A DNA stretch of 64,000 bases from contig NZ_BBBI01000006.1 of NCBI RefSeq assembly GCF_001315985.1, forward strand, positions 1 through 64,000. Reading direction: 5' to 3'. The DNA is from Vulcanisaeta distributa JCM 11216 (GTDB lineage Archaea; Thermoproteota; Thermoprotei; Thermoproteales; Thermocladiaceae). A program made the translations under genes and the position numbers. Shown here in pieces: positions 49,332 to 59,834 of the stretch (its first letter is position 1; each line of letters opens with the position of its first letter). The notes under the pieces are model-generated. The model worked only from the letters and a program-made list of their open reading frames with translations. It searched no databases and was not told where the DNA came from.

Positions 49332-50535
49332 TTACCTATACCTCCTCCATGTACCCTTTATGACCCAGACGGGCTCCTCCTCATGGAATGGCTCCATACC
49401 CTCAAACCTCATCTCAGCGAGAACCTTCTCATTAACGTCAACGCCAAGGCCAGGCCTGTTGGGCACCCTGTAATAACCATCCTCAAGCTTAATGGAATTA
49501 TTAATGATATCCCTCTTCCACTGGGGGCCAAAATTCGTAGAAGCTCTCCTGAATCAGCAGGTTATATGTACTCGCATCAAACTGTAGAGTCGCTGCATGC
49601 TGCACAGGGCCGAAGGCATTGTGTGGCGCTAGCTCGACTCCGTACGCCTCCGTTAAGGCCTTGATCCTGCTCATACCCGTGAAGCCCAGGGCATTGGTTA
49701 TGTCAGGTTGAAGAACATCCACTAAACCCCCCCTCTCCAGAAGCTGTAGCGCCTCCTCAACGCTGATTATCCTCTCACCAACCGCAATTCGAACGCTAGG
49801 TGCTACAGCCTTTATCTTCGCGAGGCCCTCAAAGTTCAGGTCAGGGTGTACCGGCTCCTCAATGAACAATGGGTCGAACTGCTCCATGGCCTTAACCATC
49901 TTAACGGCCGTATTTATGTTAAAGCGGCCATGAGTCTCTATCAATATATCCACGTACTTACCCACAGCCTCCCTAACAGCCCTAACCCTCTCCACAGCCT
50001 CCTCAAGCCCCCCCTCCTCATCCATTTGATCGAAATACGGCCCGAATGGGTCGAACTTCATCGCCTTAAATCCCATGGACACAACCTCCTTAGCCCTCCT
50101 TGCGAAGTCGTCAGGTGTTACGCAGTCGCTATACCAACCATTTGCGTAAGCCCTAATCTTCTCATTAACAAGGCCGCCAAGGAATTGATATATGGGTGCG
50201 CCGAGGTACTTACCCAGTAGGTCGTGTAGTGCTATGTCGATGGCACTATACGCCGTAGCCGCCTCAAACGAGCGACTAATGTAGAACTCGTGCTTATACC
50301 ACTCCTTGAATAGGTACTCAATCCTGAATGGGTCCTTACCAATAATAAACCTCCTAACCTCCTCAATGGCTTTAACGACCTGGTTAACCCTGAGAGTGGG
50401 CACGGCCTCCCCATAACCAACCTGCCCATCACTCGTGACGACCCTAACTATTATCGAGACCGAGGCCCATGGTGATGCCTTAGCCGTGGCAAGGTCACTG
50501 ACTGGGTATATTTCTACGTCCTTAATAGTTGTCAT
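49332..50535 (-). CDS. gad: D-gluconate/D-galactonate dehydratase (one frameshift)
   Basis: Enolase-superfamily sugar-acid dehydratase of the archaeal Entner-Doudoroff pathway. Strong similarity in pattern to Sulfolobus gluconate/galactonate dehydratase: VGYGEAVPTLRVNQVVKAIE, YANGWYSDCVTPDDFA, MGFKAMKFDPFGPY, LIETHGRFN, FIEEPVHPD, AVGERIISVEEA, LQPDITNALGFTG and APHNAFGPVQ. The frame breaks at 49521-49525 (five G; four gives FWPQWKRDIINNSI) and ends EEEPVWVIKGTWRRYR. Extra Gly at DEEGGLEEA and LERGGLVD reflect C7 runs. About 400 residues. Confidence 0.9.
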
Positions 50536-50619
50536 ACAATTCCGATAATGCGCTCATTTTTAAGTTTGGACTTTGCAGTATAAAGTTTAAAGGGGGGGCT
50601 TGAGGCAACGATGTAATTA

Positions 50620-52063
50620 ATGGATAGGACACAATTCATAGTCTTAGTGTTGCTAACCTTGGCGACGTTCATGACTGCGTTGGATAGCACAATCGTTGTC
50701 CTGGCATTACCTGTAATGCTAACCGCGCTACATAGCGACTTGTCCACGCTAGTTTGGGTAATACTAATCTACATACTCGCCGTCACAATATTCTCAACAC
50801 AGTTGGGAAAGCTCGGCGACCTAAAGGGCAGGGCTAAAATGTTTAATATCGGCATGATACTCTTCGGTATAGGCAGCGCGTTATGCGGCTTATCGACAAG
50901 CGCCATGGAGCTTATTGGATTTAGGACAATACAGGCGCTTGGTGGGTCATTAATGACCAGCAACACCATGGCCATAGCCAGTGATTACTTTAGACCAGAG
51001 GAGAGGGGGTTTCGTGTTTGGTACAACGTCGATGGGTTGGAACCTGGGCGCGGTGGCTGGTATATTGGCTGGCGGTATTATAACCACGTTCATTGGTTGG
51101 AGGTGGATATTCTACATAAACGTGCCAATAGCCATATTTAGCTTCATAATTGGCTTAATGTACCTAAGGGATAGGGGGGGTGTTAGGGTTAAGCAGGACT
51201 TTGACATATACGGTGCAGTAACCCTCGGGTTATCCCTCGGCCTCCTATCAATGGCTGGGATAACCTACGCCGCGTTGGTTATAACAATGCCGTGGGTTTA
51301 ATGACGCTATTGGGGCTAGTTCTATTTGCCATATTCATCTACATAGAGACCAGGGCGAAGTCACCATTAATAAGCCTAAGGCTCTTCAGGATCAAAATGT
51401 TCACGCTATCAAGCTTCTCCTACTTCTTCCAGTACATGGCCAACAACGCAATACTATTCCTGCTAATAATGTACTTACAGGGAGTCAGGGGGGGACTAAA
51501 CCCGTTCTACGCGTCCATATGGCTAGTCCCCGGCTACCTACTAGGCTCAATAGCAGCGACCCTCGGTGGTAGGTTAGCGGATAAGTCTGACGCCAGGGTG
51601 ATAGCGTCGATAGGCCTCACGCTTCAGGCCGTGGCTACATACTGTATGACACGTTACTAACGTTGACAACGCCGTTCTACTACATAACAATAATCGCATC
51701 AATAAGTGGCATTGGGGGGGCTGGCATGTTCTTCGCGGCCAATGGTAAGATGGTGATGCTGGACGTCCCAAGGGACATGTATGGGATAGCCTCCGGCACG
51801 AACAGGACGATTGGTAATATAGGCATACTGCTCAGTTTCATAATAGCCATCGTGGTCTCCTCAATGGCGATACCGAGGAGTGTCGCCTTCCAAATATTCG
51901 TGGGATCATCAACACTAACACCAAGCCTAATGCTACCCTTCGTAAATAGCCTACACATGGCCTTCAGGGCATCCCTAGCCCTAATAGCGTGGCAATAGCA
52001 ACGTCCTGGAGCAGGACAAGGGTACCAATGACACAGCAAAGAAGGATAGTGAATAAACCGTAA
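50620..52063 (+). CDS. MFS transporter, DHA2-like (frameshifts)
   Basis: Major facilitator related to the one at 42231-43636. Seen: FMTALDSTIVVLALPVMLTA, QLGKLGDLKGRAKMFNIGMI, FRTIQALGGSLMTSNTMAIA, FGTTSMGWNLGAVAGILAGG, GGRLADKSDARVIASIGLTL, GIASGTNRTIGNIGILLSFI. Frames change near 51010, 51290, 51655 and 51990, the last continuing to TAA 52063. About 480 residues, with 12-14 helices. TATA-like GTATAAAGTTTAAAG precedes it. Substrate unknown. Confidence 0.78.
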
Positions 52064-52126
52064 CACCATGAGTATTCCATAATCATTGATGATTAAGCAT
52101 TTTTAAGCGAGGACAAGCACAACCTT

Positions 52127-52615
52127 ATGTTGGAGCAATTACCCAAGCCCTGGTTCGACCTCAATAAGTACAGGGAGGTCAGGTTAAGGGAGGCGATGTA
52201 CGAAGCCGAACTCGCCGAGTCCTTCCTAAACCAGGGACTCATAAGGAATGCCACCGGCAAGGCATTCCAGACCTGGAAGGCCCTAGTGGCGGCATATGCC
52301 GTGGATAAAATAAATGAGTTAAGGAAGTTATTCCCAGGCACAAAGAAATTAAGGGGGGGACTCAGGGCGAGGGTTGAAAAGGCCTATTGGATCGTAGCCG
52401 TCATGCCGACGACGGTACTGAAACCCGTGGCTCAGGTAATAGGCGGTGACGTTGACGTATACACAAACATGGCGCTATGGCTACATGAGTACCAATACAA
52501 TGGGCCAGATAAACAGGGCATACTAAGTCCATACCCAGATGATGAGTCTGCAGCTAGGGATATAAGGACATTGATAAGTAAGACTAGGGAACTCACGAAG
52601 AAGACCATTCAATAA
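52127..52615 (+). CDS. PaREP1 family protein
   Basis: 162 residues, intact. LPKPWFDLNKYREVRLREAM, AELAESFLNQGLIRNATGKA and FQTWKALVAAYAVDKINELR are the family core. Function unknown; the family is expanded in Thermoproteales. It lies just upstream of tRNA-Thr. Divergent in sequence from the copy after CRISPR array 2, so not a recent duplicate of it. Confidence 0.8.
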   Translation: MLEQLPKPWFDLNKYREVRLREAMYEAELAESFLNQGLIRNATGKAFQTWKALVAAYAVDKINELRKLFPGTKKLRGGLRARVEKAYWIVAVMPTTVLKPVAQVIGGDVDVYTNMALWLHEYQYNGPDKQGILSPYPDDESAARDIRTLISKTRELTKKTIQ

Positions 52616-52657
52616 CCATCACAAAAAGCTTAAAATTCCTCAGGAAAACACATCCCC

Positions 52658-52759
52658 GCCCCGGTAGCTCAGCCCGGTCGGAGCGCCCTGGGGGGGCGAA
52701 AGCCCCGTGCAAGCCTTGTAAGCGGGAGGTCCCGGGTTCGAATCCCGGCCGGGGGGGCT
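52658..52759 (+). tRNA. tRNA-Thr (UGU) with a non-canonical intron
   Basis: Acceptor GCCCCGG pairs with CCGGGGC if the G7 run is really four. D-arm GCTCAGCCCGGTCGGAGC, T-arm CCGGG-TTCGAAT-CCCGG. Removing a ~21-nt intron (24 nt as written, beginning TGGGG and ending GTGCAA) joins CCC to GC, making the stem CCCGC/GCGGG around loop CUUGUAA: anticodon UGU. The intron sits between positions 29 and 30, in the anticodon stem. Discriminator T is followed by encoded CCA. A TATA-like GCTTAAAATT lies about 25-30 nt upstream. Confidence 0.88.
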
Positions 52760-52801
52760 CCAACAGAGTTATCAACCACGTTTTATAAATACCTGGAAAT
52801 A

Positions 52802-53629
52802 TCATTCTATTGATATTTCTCCTGCCGTGTCTATTCCGCACTTTATTACGTCCATCTTCGTGTTCATTAGGCATATGAGCTGTCTCATGGTTAATGGGCC
52901 TAACGCCTCGATCTTTCCCATCTCGGTCTCACTCAATCCATATTCCTGGATAACCTCCTTTAGGTCCTCCCTCGTTACGTAGTCGGGCAGCGTTATTGCT
53001 CCTAACCTCAGTATGTCGAATAGCGGTGTGTCGACTTTCGATATTAGGTTAACCACGTCAGGGAGTAGCGTTATTACTATCCTGGTTGATGGTAATGCCT
53101 GCATGTTATTCCTGAGCGCGTGTATTGCGTTTATGAAGTCCATGGCCCTTGAATCATCCTGACTGAGTAGGCCCTCGTCAATCCCAATCACCAGTGGCGA
53201 CATGCCCAGTAACCCCCCCACTGCATCATTTAGTAGCTTCAGGGTTTCCATGGGCCTTAATTTGGCGCTTTCAAGGACTTCGTCAATGCCTGCCTTGGCG
53301 AATGCCCTGAGCAAACCCTTAGCACCTATCCTTCTCAGCCTTTCCTGAATTTCCTGTATCTTGCGTATGTTGTCTGTAAATACCGTGTATACAATGGCCG
53401 ATAAGTCCCTATCTCTAACCTCGGTCATGTCTGCGTACATGAAGACTCCGTCAACCATGCCCTCGAGACTAAGCAGGAGCGTCGTCTTCCCAGCGCCTGC
53501 CCTGCCTATTATCGTGATTAATTGGTAATCCTCATGAACCATACTCAGTACTTTATCCCGGGCAGCCCTCCACGAAGGCCCAAGAAGCCTCACACCGGAG
53601 CTCCTACTGGGTACTAGGAGTCTCTGCAT
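52802..53629 (-). CDS. P-loop ATPase of the archaeal STAND/AAA type
   Basis: 275 residues, intact. Walker A IIGRAGAGKTTLLLSL, Walker B-like PLVIGIDEGLLSQDD, sensor STRIVITLLPD, and a C-terminal helical part LPDYVTREDLKEVIQEYGLS with MRQLICLM. No effector domain is attached. It overlaps the next gene upstream (53604-54128) by 26 bp, so the two are a translationally linked pair. Its role is unknown. Confidence 0.7.
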   Translation of the reverse strand: MQRLLVPSRSSGVRLLGPSWRAARDKVLSMVHEDYQLITIIGRAGAGKTTLLLSLEGMVDGVFMYADMTEVRDRDLSAIVYTVFTDNIRKIQEIQERLRRIGAKGLLRAFAKAGIDEVLESAKLRPMETLKLLNDAVGGLLGMSPLVIGIDEGLLSQDDSRAMDFINAIHALRNNMQALPSTRIVITLLPDVVNLISKVDTPLFDILRLGAITLPDYVTREDLKEVIQEYGLSETEMGKIEALGPLTMRQLICLMNTKMDVIKCGIDTAGEISIE

Positions 53630-54128
53630 CGCTCACCACCTTTATCAAGCCATAGTATGAGGAACCAATTTTCAACCTGCGGGAACCACCATGCGCGAAC
53701 ACGAACCTACCCCCCCTATGAAACCTTATGGCCTTGATCAATAGTTCCTCGGCCTCCTTAGTCGTCGCGTTTAACCTACCCTCTATGTACTTAATAACAT
53801 CACCAATATCCGCATAGCCAGACAGTGGATTCGCCAACTTCCTAGTGCCCTCAATAACCAGCGTCAGTGGATCAACATCCTCCCTAGGCGTTAATAGGTT
53901 ATTCACCCTACTCATCATTTCCCTATCCGTCAATATCACGCTCCTACCCTGGCCACTCCTGACTACCCTGGCCTTACCAGTATTCACCAGGTACTGAACA
54001 ACACCCTCTGGGTCCCTAACCCACTTGCCCAGGGTGCTCGTGTACGTGGCATACGCAACCCTAATGCCATCAACGTCCTCCTTACCAAGCACAACACCAA
54101 CTACGTAAGCCAGGTCAACCCTATCCAC
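53604..54128 (-). CDS. Unidentified protein paired with the ATPase
   Basis: 174 residues, intact. DLAYVVGVVLGKEDVDGIRV, ATYTSTLGKWVRDPEGVVQY, LVNTGKARVVRSGQGRSVIL (a winged-helix-like segment), YADIGDVIKYIEGRLNATTK. The pattern suggests an HTH-type DNA-binding protein fused to a helical domain. First gene of the two-gene unit; ATG 54128 follows an A/T-rich stretch with TTATAATAAG. Confidence 0.5.
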   Translation of the reverse strand: MDRVDLAYVVGVVLGKEDVDGIRVAYATYTSTLGKWVRDPEGVVQYLVNTGKARVVRSGQGRSVILTDREMMSRVNNLLTPREDVDPLTLVIEGTRKLANPLSGYADIGDVIKYIEGRLNATTKEAEELLIKAIRFHRGGRFVFAHGGSRRLKIGSSYYGLIKVVSDAETPSTQ

Positions 54129-54209
54129 GTTATCTTTAATGGTTACGGAAATAAATTACGCTATGCCTTATAATAAGTATTATTACGTAGGTAATACATG
54201 AATATAATA

Positions 54210-54795
54210 CTAAACGGCGTTGATGGACCTTAGGAAATCGAGCACAAGCTTCACGAACTCCCTGGGCCTATCCAAATAGGCTGGGTGACCGGCGTCATTG
54301 ATGACCTCAACCCTAAAGCCAGCCCTCCTCATGGCCTCCATGTTCTCCCTACCCGAGACCCTGTCATTACTACCCCCAAATGCCCATTACAGGTACCTTA
54401 ATCCTGGACAGGTTAATGCTTGGCACCCTGACAGGCCCAACCACAATACCCGCGGTTGCCGGGTAATTGAGTGCCAAGTACCTAAGGACCGTCTCACCAC
54501 CTAAACTGGCCCCCCCAATAAGTATGGGGTTCTCAATGTTTAAGGCCTTAACGATTGCGTAGAGATGGTTGGCGTAGTCATCATCATTCCTCGGCATGAA
54601 GTGGTCGCTCCTCGATTTAGGGCCATACGGCATATCAATTGCATATATTTTAAGACCTTCGAAGTTATTGCCGCAGCAATTAATCCAATCATCAGCGCTG
54701 AAGCTGAATCCGTGGACCATGACCATGGGTTTACCCTCACCATGCACCAAATACCTCACCGACCTTCCATTCACTGTTATCCGGTTCTCGCTCAC
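54210..54795 (-). CDS. Alpha/beta hydrolase (one frameshift)
   Basis: Serine hydrolase of the alpha/beta fold. Oxyanion region PMVMVHGFSFSADDW, nucleophile elbow GGASLGGETVLRY (family G-x-S-x-G-G; one Gly extra at a C7 run), then after a break at 54371-54375 (five C; four gives MGIWGSNDRVSG), Asp in SNDRVS and His in NDAGHPAYLDRPREF. About 195 residues, somewhat short: the lid domain is minimal. Substrate unknown. Confidence 0.78.
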
Positions 54796-54929
54796 GAACT
54801 AAGCATAGGTCAACCTTTTATTTTGCTTTCCCAGGCATTAGCTATGATGCGTTATTCCATTACTATGTAATTCCTGGTTAAGGTGGTCATAAGGTTTTTA
54901 AGTAAGTTCTTTGTCTACGTTAATTCGCA

Positions 54930-55213
54930 ATGAGGTTTTGTCCCAGATGTGGGGGGGTTTGATGGTTCCCGTGAAGAGGGAGGGGGGGAAGGTTTACCTC
55001 AGGTGTCAGAGGTGTGGTTATGAGGAAGAGATGAAGAGTAGTGATGCCAAGTCCTACGTTGATAAGAAGAGTGTTGAGAAGAAGGGCGCGGTTATTGTGG
55101 AGAGTTATGAGGAGAAGGAGCCTGGCGAGGAGGAGAAGGAGCTTAAGGAGGACTACGTTAAGCAGCTCCTTGATAATCTTTACGAGACTGAGAGTGAGCA
55201 GGAGGAGGATTAG
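54930..55213 (+). CDS. RPA12/TFS-like N-terminal zinc-ribbon protein (one frameshift)
   Basis: Starts MRFCPRCGG, then after a G7 run (54951-54957; five fits) LMVPVKREGGKVYLRCQRCG. This is the N-terminal zinc ribbon of the RNA polymerase subunit M/transcription factor S family. The C-terminal TFIIS-type ribbon is missing; instead there is a strongly acidic/lysine-rich tail (VESYEEKEPGEEEKELKEDY). About 94 residues. It may bind RNA polymerase without cleavage activity. TATA-like GTTTTTAAGTAAG is upstream. Confidence 0.75.
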
Positions 55214-55251
55214 GGTTAAATAAAATGTAGCGCTATAGCTGCAATTCAGTG

Positions 55252-56223
55252 ATGAGGTATACCGTAGTTGACCTATTCGCGGGTGCTGGAGGATTTAGTA
55301 GGGGATTTAGAGATGCAGGCTTTGACGTAGCCCTTGGTGCCGAGATTGATGTTAATGCTGCACGAACGTATAGTTTTAACTTCCCGGAGGCTGTGATGCT
55401 CGTTGATGATGTTAGGAATGTTAGGGGGGGTGAGGATATTATTAAGTACATTGGTGGTAGGCCTGACGTGGTAATTGGCGGTAGTCCTTGCGAGGCATTT
55501 ACTGAGACTAATCCAAGGAGGGCTGAGGACCCACTTGATAGGCTTTATGTTGATGAACTTGGTAGGCTGACCCTCGAATTCATTAGGCTCGTTGGTGAGT
55601 TGAGGCCTAGGGTCTTTGTTCTTGAGAATGTGGTTCACATAATGGATGGCCCATTGAGGGATGCCTTAATCAATGAGTTCGCCAGGGTTGGCTATGAGGA
55701 GATTTACTTCAATGTGCTTCATGCTGAGGATTATGGAACGCCGAGTGTTAGGCGTAGGGTCTTCATTAGTAATATACCATAAGGCCTGAGAGGGTGGGTG
55801 GGGGGGTGTTGACCGTGTGGGATGCCATTGGTGATTTACCCGAACCCGGTGACCCTAGGATACCTAATCATGAGTATGTGACCGTTAGTGATAGGAAAAT
55901 TAAGGGCATAGCAAGCTTGGCTGGGATGATGCCCTTTATAGGTTCAGGGGGGGCGCCACAGGGTCGTTTAGGAACTTCGTGAGGCTTAATCCATGGAAGC
56001 CCGCGCCAACGGTCATGGGTAGTGTGCGTTTTGTGCATCCATTCGAGGATAGGGTATTGACGGTTAGGGAACAGGCTAGGCTTATGGGCTTTCCCGACAA
56101 TCACGTGTTCTTTGGGCCGAAAGACTCTCAATTTAACCAAATTGGCGAGGCCGTACACCGCCATTAGCCCGTGCAATAGCAGGGGGGGTTGTCTTTAAAT
56201 ACCTAGAGAAGGCTAGTTCTTAG
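55252..56223 (+). CDS. DNA (cytosine-5-)-methyltransferase (frameshifts)
   Basis: C5 cytosine methyltransferase. Motif I VVDLFAGAGGFSRGF, motif IV GGSPCEAFTETNPRR with catalytic Cys, motif VI VFVLENV, motif VIII TPSVRRRVFI, motif IX-X EQARLMGFPDNHVFF and NQIGEAVPP. Frames change near 55783, at a G7 run (55948-55954, five fits) and near 56155, after which PLARAIAGGVVFKYLEKAS ends at 56223. About 323 residues, with a short target-recognition region. No restriction endonuclease gene is seen nearby. GTG 55249 is an alternative start. Confidence 0.88.
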
Positions 56224-56333
56224 GTTAGTGATTTATTTTTGTCAATAAGTCAATATTTCTTATACCTGCTTTTATTTTATTTAAATAATTATTAGAAATA
56301 TAAACGTTATAAGGGTAAAGTATTAATACATTG

Positions 56334-57570
56334 ATGAAGCAATACTTACCAATGAAGGTTACGGTCTCAATAATAAAGGCCGACATAGGTGGCTTACCAG
56401 GACATGCGTGGGTACATCCCAAGATACTTGAATTTGCTGCTGAAAGACTGAGGGAGGAGCAGAGGAGCGGCTTGCTTATTGATTACTTTGTTTATAATGT
56501 CGGTGATGACATGTCACTACTTATGACACACACTAAGGGTGAGAATAACCCGGACATCCATGGCCTTGCCTGGTCAATATTCAAGGAGGCCACGGAGAAC
56601 ATTGCAAAGAAGGTTAAGCTTTATGGCGCTGGTCAGGACCTGCTTAAGGATACATTCAGCGGGAACATTAGGGGGGGATTAGGCCCACAGGTTGCTGAGA
56701 TGGAGTTTGAGGAGAGACCCAGTGAACCGCTTGTGGTGTTTGCCGCGGATAAGACGGAGCCCGGAGCCTTCAACTTACCATTCTATAGGATATTCGCCGA
56801 CCCGTTCAACACGGCCGGCCTAGTCATAGACCCGGCAATGCACCAGGGGGGGTTTAGGTTTGAGATACTGGATGTATATGAGGGTAAGGTCTACCTGCTT
56901 GACGCTCCTGAGAATAGTTACGACATACTCGGCCTAATAGGCACACCGGGCAGGTACATAATAAGGAGGATTTACAGGAAGTCTGACCTGGTGCAGGCCT
57001 CGGTGACGAGTGTTGAGAGGCTGAACTTAATCGCCGGCCGCTATGTTGGTAAGGACGACCCGGTGGCCATAGTCAGGGCTCAGCATGGCTTACCAGCGGT
57101 TGGTGAGGTACTCGAGGCCTTTGCCTACCCACACCTGGTTGAGGGTTGGATGAGGGGGGGTAGCCATGTTGGTCCATTAATGCCCGCAAAGATGGTGAGT
57201 ATTGATCAGGAGAGGAAGATAGCCCTTGGCCCAAAGATGACTAGGTTCGATGGACCACCAAAGGTCATAGCCCTCGGCTTCCAGCTGCATGATGGTTACC
57301 TGGAGGGCCCCCGTGGACTTATTTGATGACCCAGCCTTTGACTATAGTAGGCAGTTGGCTGCTCAGATAACGGATTACATAAGGAGGATGGGGCCTGTAA
57401 TGCCGCATAGACTGCCGCCTGAGGAGATGGAGTACACGACATTACCACAAATACTCTCGAAGCTTAAGCCAATACCAGTCGATGAGTATGAGAAGAATAG
57501 ACTTCAGTACATTCAATTCGTAACATCGCAGACAAGCGGTCAAGAGACCACGGGCCCAAGCCATGATTAA
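56334..57570 (+). CDS. fbp: Fructose-1,6-bisphosphate aldolase/phosphatase (one frameshift)
   Basis: Bifunctional gluconeogenic enzyme making fructose 6-phosphate from triose phosphates. Seen: SIIKADIGGLPGHAWVHP, FVYNVGDDMSLLMTHTKGE, HGLAW, GAGQDLLKDTFSGNIRG, QVAEMEFEERPSEPLVVF, KTEPGAFNLPFYRIFADPFN and GPKMTRFDGPPKVIALGFQ. The family forms NIRGxGP, MHxGF and MRGSH each have one extra Gly here, at G7 runs. The frame breaks at 57309-57313 (five C; four gives LEGPVDLFDDPAFD). ATG 56352 is also plausible, since most members start MKVTVS. About 412 residues. Confidence 0.93.
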
Positions 57571-57602
57571 AGTACTTAGTTACTAAGGGGGGGATTTAAA
57601 AT

Positions 57603-58626
57603 TCACGAGAGATTATTCCTAAGGACCCTAAGGGCGTTTTCAAAGGCTATCTTCCTAATGTCGCTATCGCTCATTCCATACTCAGCCAATTTATTTAGGA
57701 ATTTCGCGATCTCGCCAATGTTAGTTAAGTCCTCGGGGGGTTTTCTCGATTCCCAGGAAGTCCGTCCCAATGGCTATTATGTCAGGCCCAAACCTCTCGC
57801 GTATATAAAGTACATGCCTAACCAGCGAATCCGTGTTTGGCCTTGGCCCTATCGTTGATGGTATCATCGTTACACCAATCACGCCATGATTCCTGACGAG
57901 GAGTTCCAGCACTTCATCATCGATATTCCTCAGGTGCTTATGAACACCCTGGACATTCGCGTGGCTAATTACGACGGGCTTCTTGGAAGTATTTAATACA
58001 TCGATCATGGTATTACGGCTGGCGTGGCTCAAGTCGATTATTATGCCGAGTTCGTTGGCCAATTTGACTAATTCTTCACCGTCTGCCGTTAATCCGTAGT
58101 CCTTCCTCGTGAAGCATGATGCGCCGTACCTATTGTCAAAGTTCCAGGTAATGCCCAAGGCCCTAACGCCGAGTCTGTGAAGCAGTAATAAGTCGTATAT
58201 GTCATCAAGCACGTCAGCACCCTCAAGAGAGATTAAGAGCCCTATTAGGTCGCTATTCATCACCTGCTCAATGTCGGAATAATTCTCAATGATCCTAAGC
58301 CTATTACCGAATCTCTTTGCCAGTATTAGGTAGATCTTGATCATTTCAAGGCCTATTAACTTGGATGCCGCTGGTGTGTAGGACTTTATTGAACGTGTTC
58401 CGTAGCCTGAGGATATCCTTTCGCCAATCATTGGGTTATACGTATCATGTATTGGGAACACGGCGCTGAAGACCACCTTAACATTCCCTCTAATGAGCTT
58501 AGGTATGTCCGATTGCCTGTCGGGCACGTCAACATCAAAGTCCTGAAATTCCTCCTCGAGTCTCCCTGAGCCCATTAGGTGATACGCTATGTCTTCATGT
58601 AAGTCAATAATTGGGTAATTAACCAT
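57603..58626 (-). CDS. Membrane-dipeptidase family (M19) peptidase (one frameshift)
   Basis: Zinc dipeptidase. Metal ligands: HxD in IIDLHEDIAYHL, Glu in LLISLEGADVLDD, His in IIIDLSHASRNTM and His in PVVISHANVQG; GTDFLGI is near the C-terminus. The frame breaks at a run of six G (57735-57740); the shifted frame reads EDLTNIGEIAKFLNKLAEYG to the stop at 57603. About 341 residues. No signal peptide, so probably cytoplasmic dipeptide turnover. Confidence 0.85.
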
Positions 58627-58661
58627 GACTTTAGTATTAATGCAATGACCCTAATTAAGTA

Positions 58662-59814
58662 TTATCTAAACTTTACGGAGATTCTGTATTGCTCAATCAC
58701 GTCCTTAGCCCTTTCCCTCCTTTCATTATGCTCCTTCATGAACTCCCTAATCCTCTCGAAGAGCATTGCCTTACACTCACCACATAGTAACTTCCCAGCC
58801 TTGCAATCCTCATGGATCCTCTTAACCTTCTCATCGCTGTCCTGGAACAATAGGTGGTACTTATAGACAACGCAGTTGTCTGGGTCACCACCATACTTAC
58901 GCTGGAGCTCCGCCGTTGGTTGTCCGCCGGTTAAGGCATTCATTATCTTTCTCCTAACGTCCTTCTCGCTGTCGGTTACGTAAATTGCCGAGTCCGGGTT
59001 TGAGGCGCTCATCTTATCCTCACCTGTTAATCCAGGTATGAACTTGCTATATATCGTGGATGGCTTTGGGTATCCCAACTCATCAGCTATGTCCCTGGCG
59101 AGCCTGAAGTATGGGTCTTGGTCAATGGCCGTTGGTATCAGTACAGGCGCTTGCTCACCATATAGCTCGGTGGGTAGGAAGGCGACTGATATCTCCAGTG
59201 TTGGGAAGAAGGCCGCGCCTACGTTGGTTGAGTCCGTGAAGCCAAAGGTATGCTTCACGGTTGACAACGTTAATTTCTTACCCACCTAACGGCTATCTTG
59301 TATAGGTACTTAATGTCCTCACTATCAATAATTATGTGCAGCTTATCTGGCGTGAAACCCAGGGCTATTAGGTCCAGGGCGTTTTCGTAGGCATACTTAT
59401 TCGTTTGCTCCAGGGTGTACCCCTCCTTAACTAGGAATTTCTCGTCATCCGTTAGCTCGAAGAAGTAATCAACATTGAACTTATCCACAAACCACTTACT
59501 GAGCATCCAGGGAACCAGGTGGCCAATGTGCAGATCAGCGCTGGGTCCTCTGCCGTTATACAGCGCCCACCTTAGGCCGCTCCTCTGCCGATTTAGTATT
59601 GACTGTAGGTCCTATGTGCGTAGAAGAACCCTCTTCTTATTAGGTAGTGAACCTCACCCGTTAATTCCCGCAGCGTGTTTATCTCGTTTTCCGTTATTAA
59701 TTGAACACCGAATTCACGGGCGAGCCTCATGTAGTCTACCTTACCCTTTACCTCCCAGGGCGTTACTGTGAACTCATTCGCCAGATAATAACCACCGTAC
59801 CCATAGAGAATTTA
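58662..59814 (-). CDS. trpS: Tryptophanyl-tRNA synthetase (frameshifts)
   Basis: Class I aminoacyl-tRNA synthetase, archaeal TrpRS. HIGH-type motif GRGPSADLHIGHLVPW, DDEKFLVKEGYTLEQTNKYA, AIDQDPYFRLARDIADELGY and KMSAS in LTGEDKMSASNPDSAIYVTD. C-terminal GGDPDNCVVYKYHLLF. Frames change near 59795, 59600 and 59285. I chose ATG 59814: a TATA-like TTATATTTAC is just upstream, and one added base gives MGTGGYYLANEFTVTPWEV. About 384 residues. Essential, so the breaks are probably sequence errors. Confidence 0.87.
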
Positions 59815-59834
59815 GTAAATATAAGCATTATTGG

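Noticed and set aside
55249-56223. Complete restriction-modification system
   Set aside because: Neighbouring genes are a TFS-like zinc ribbon and FBP aldolase/phosphatase; no endonuclease-like gene is visible in the window.
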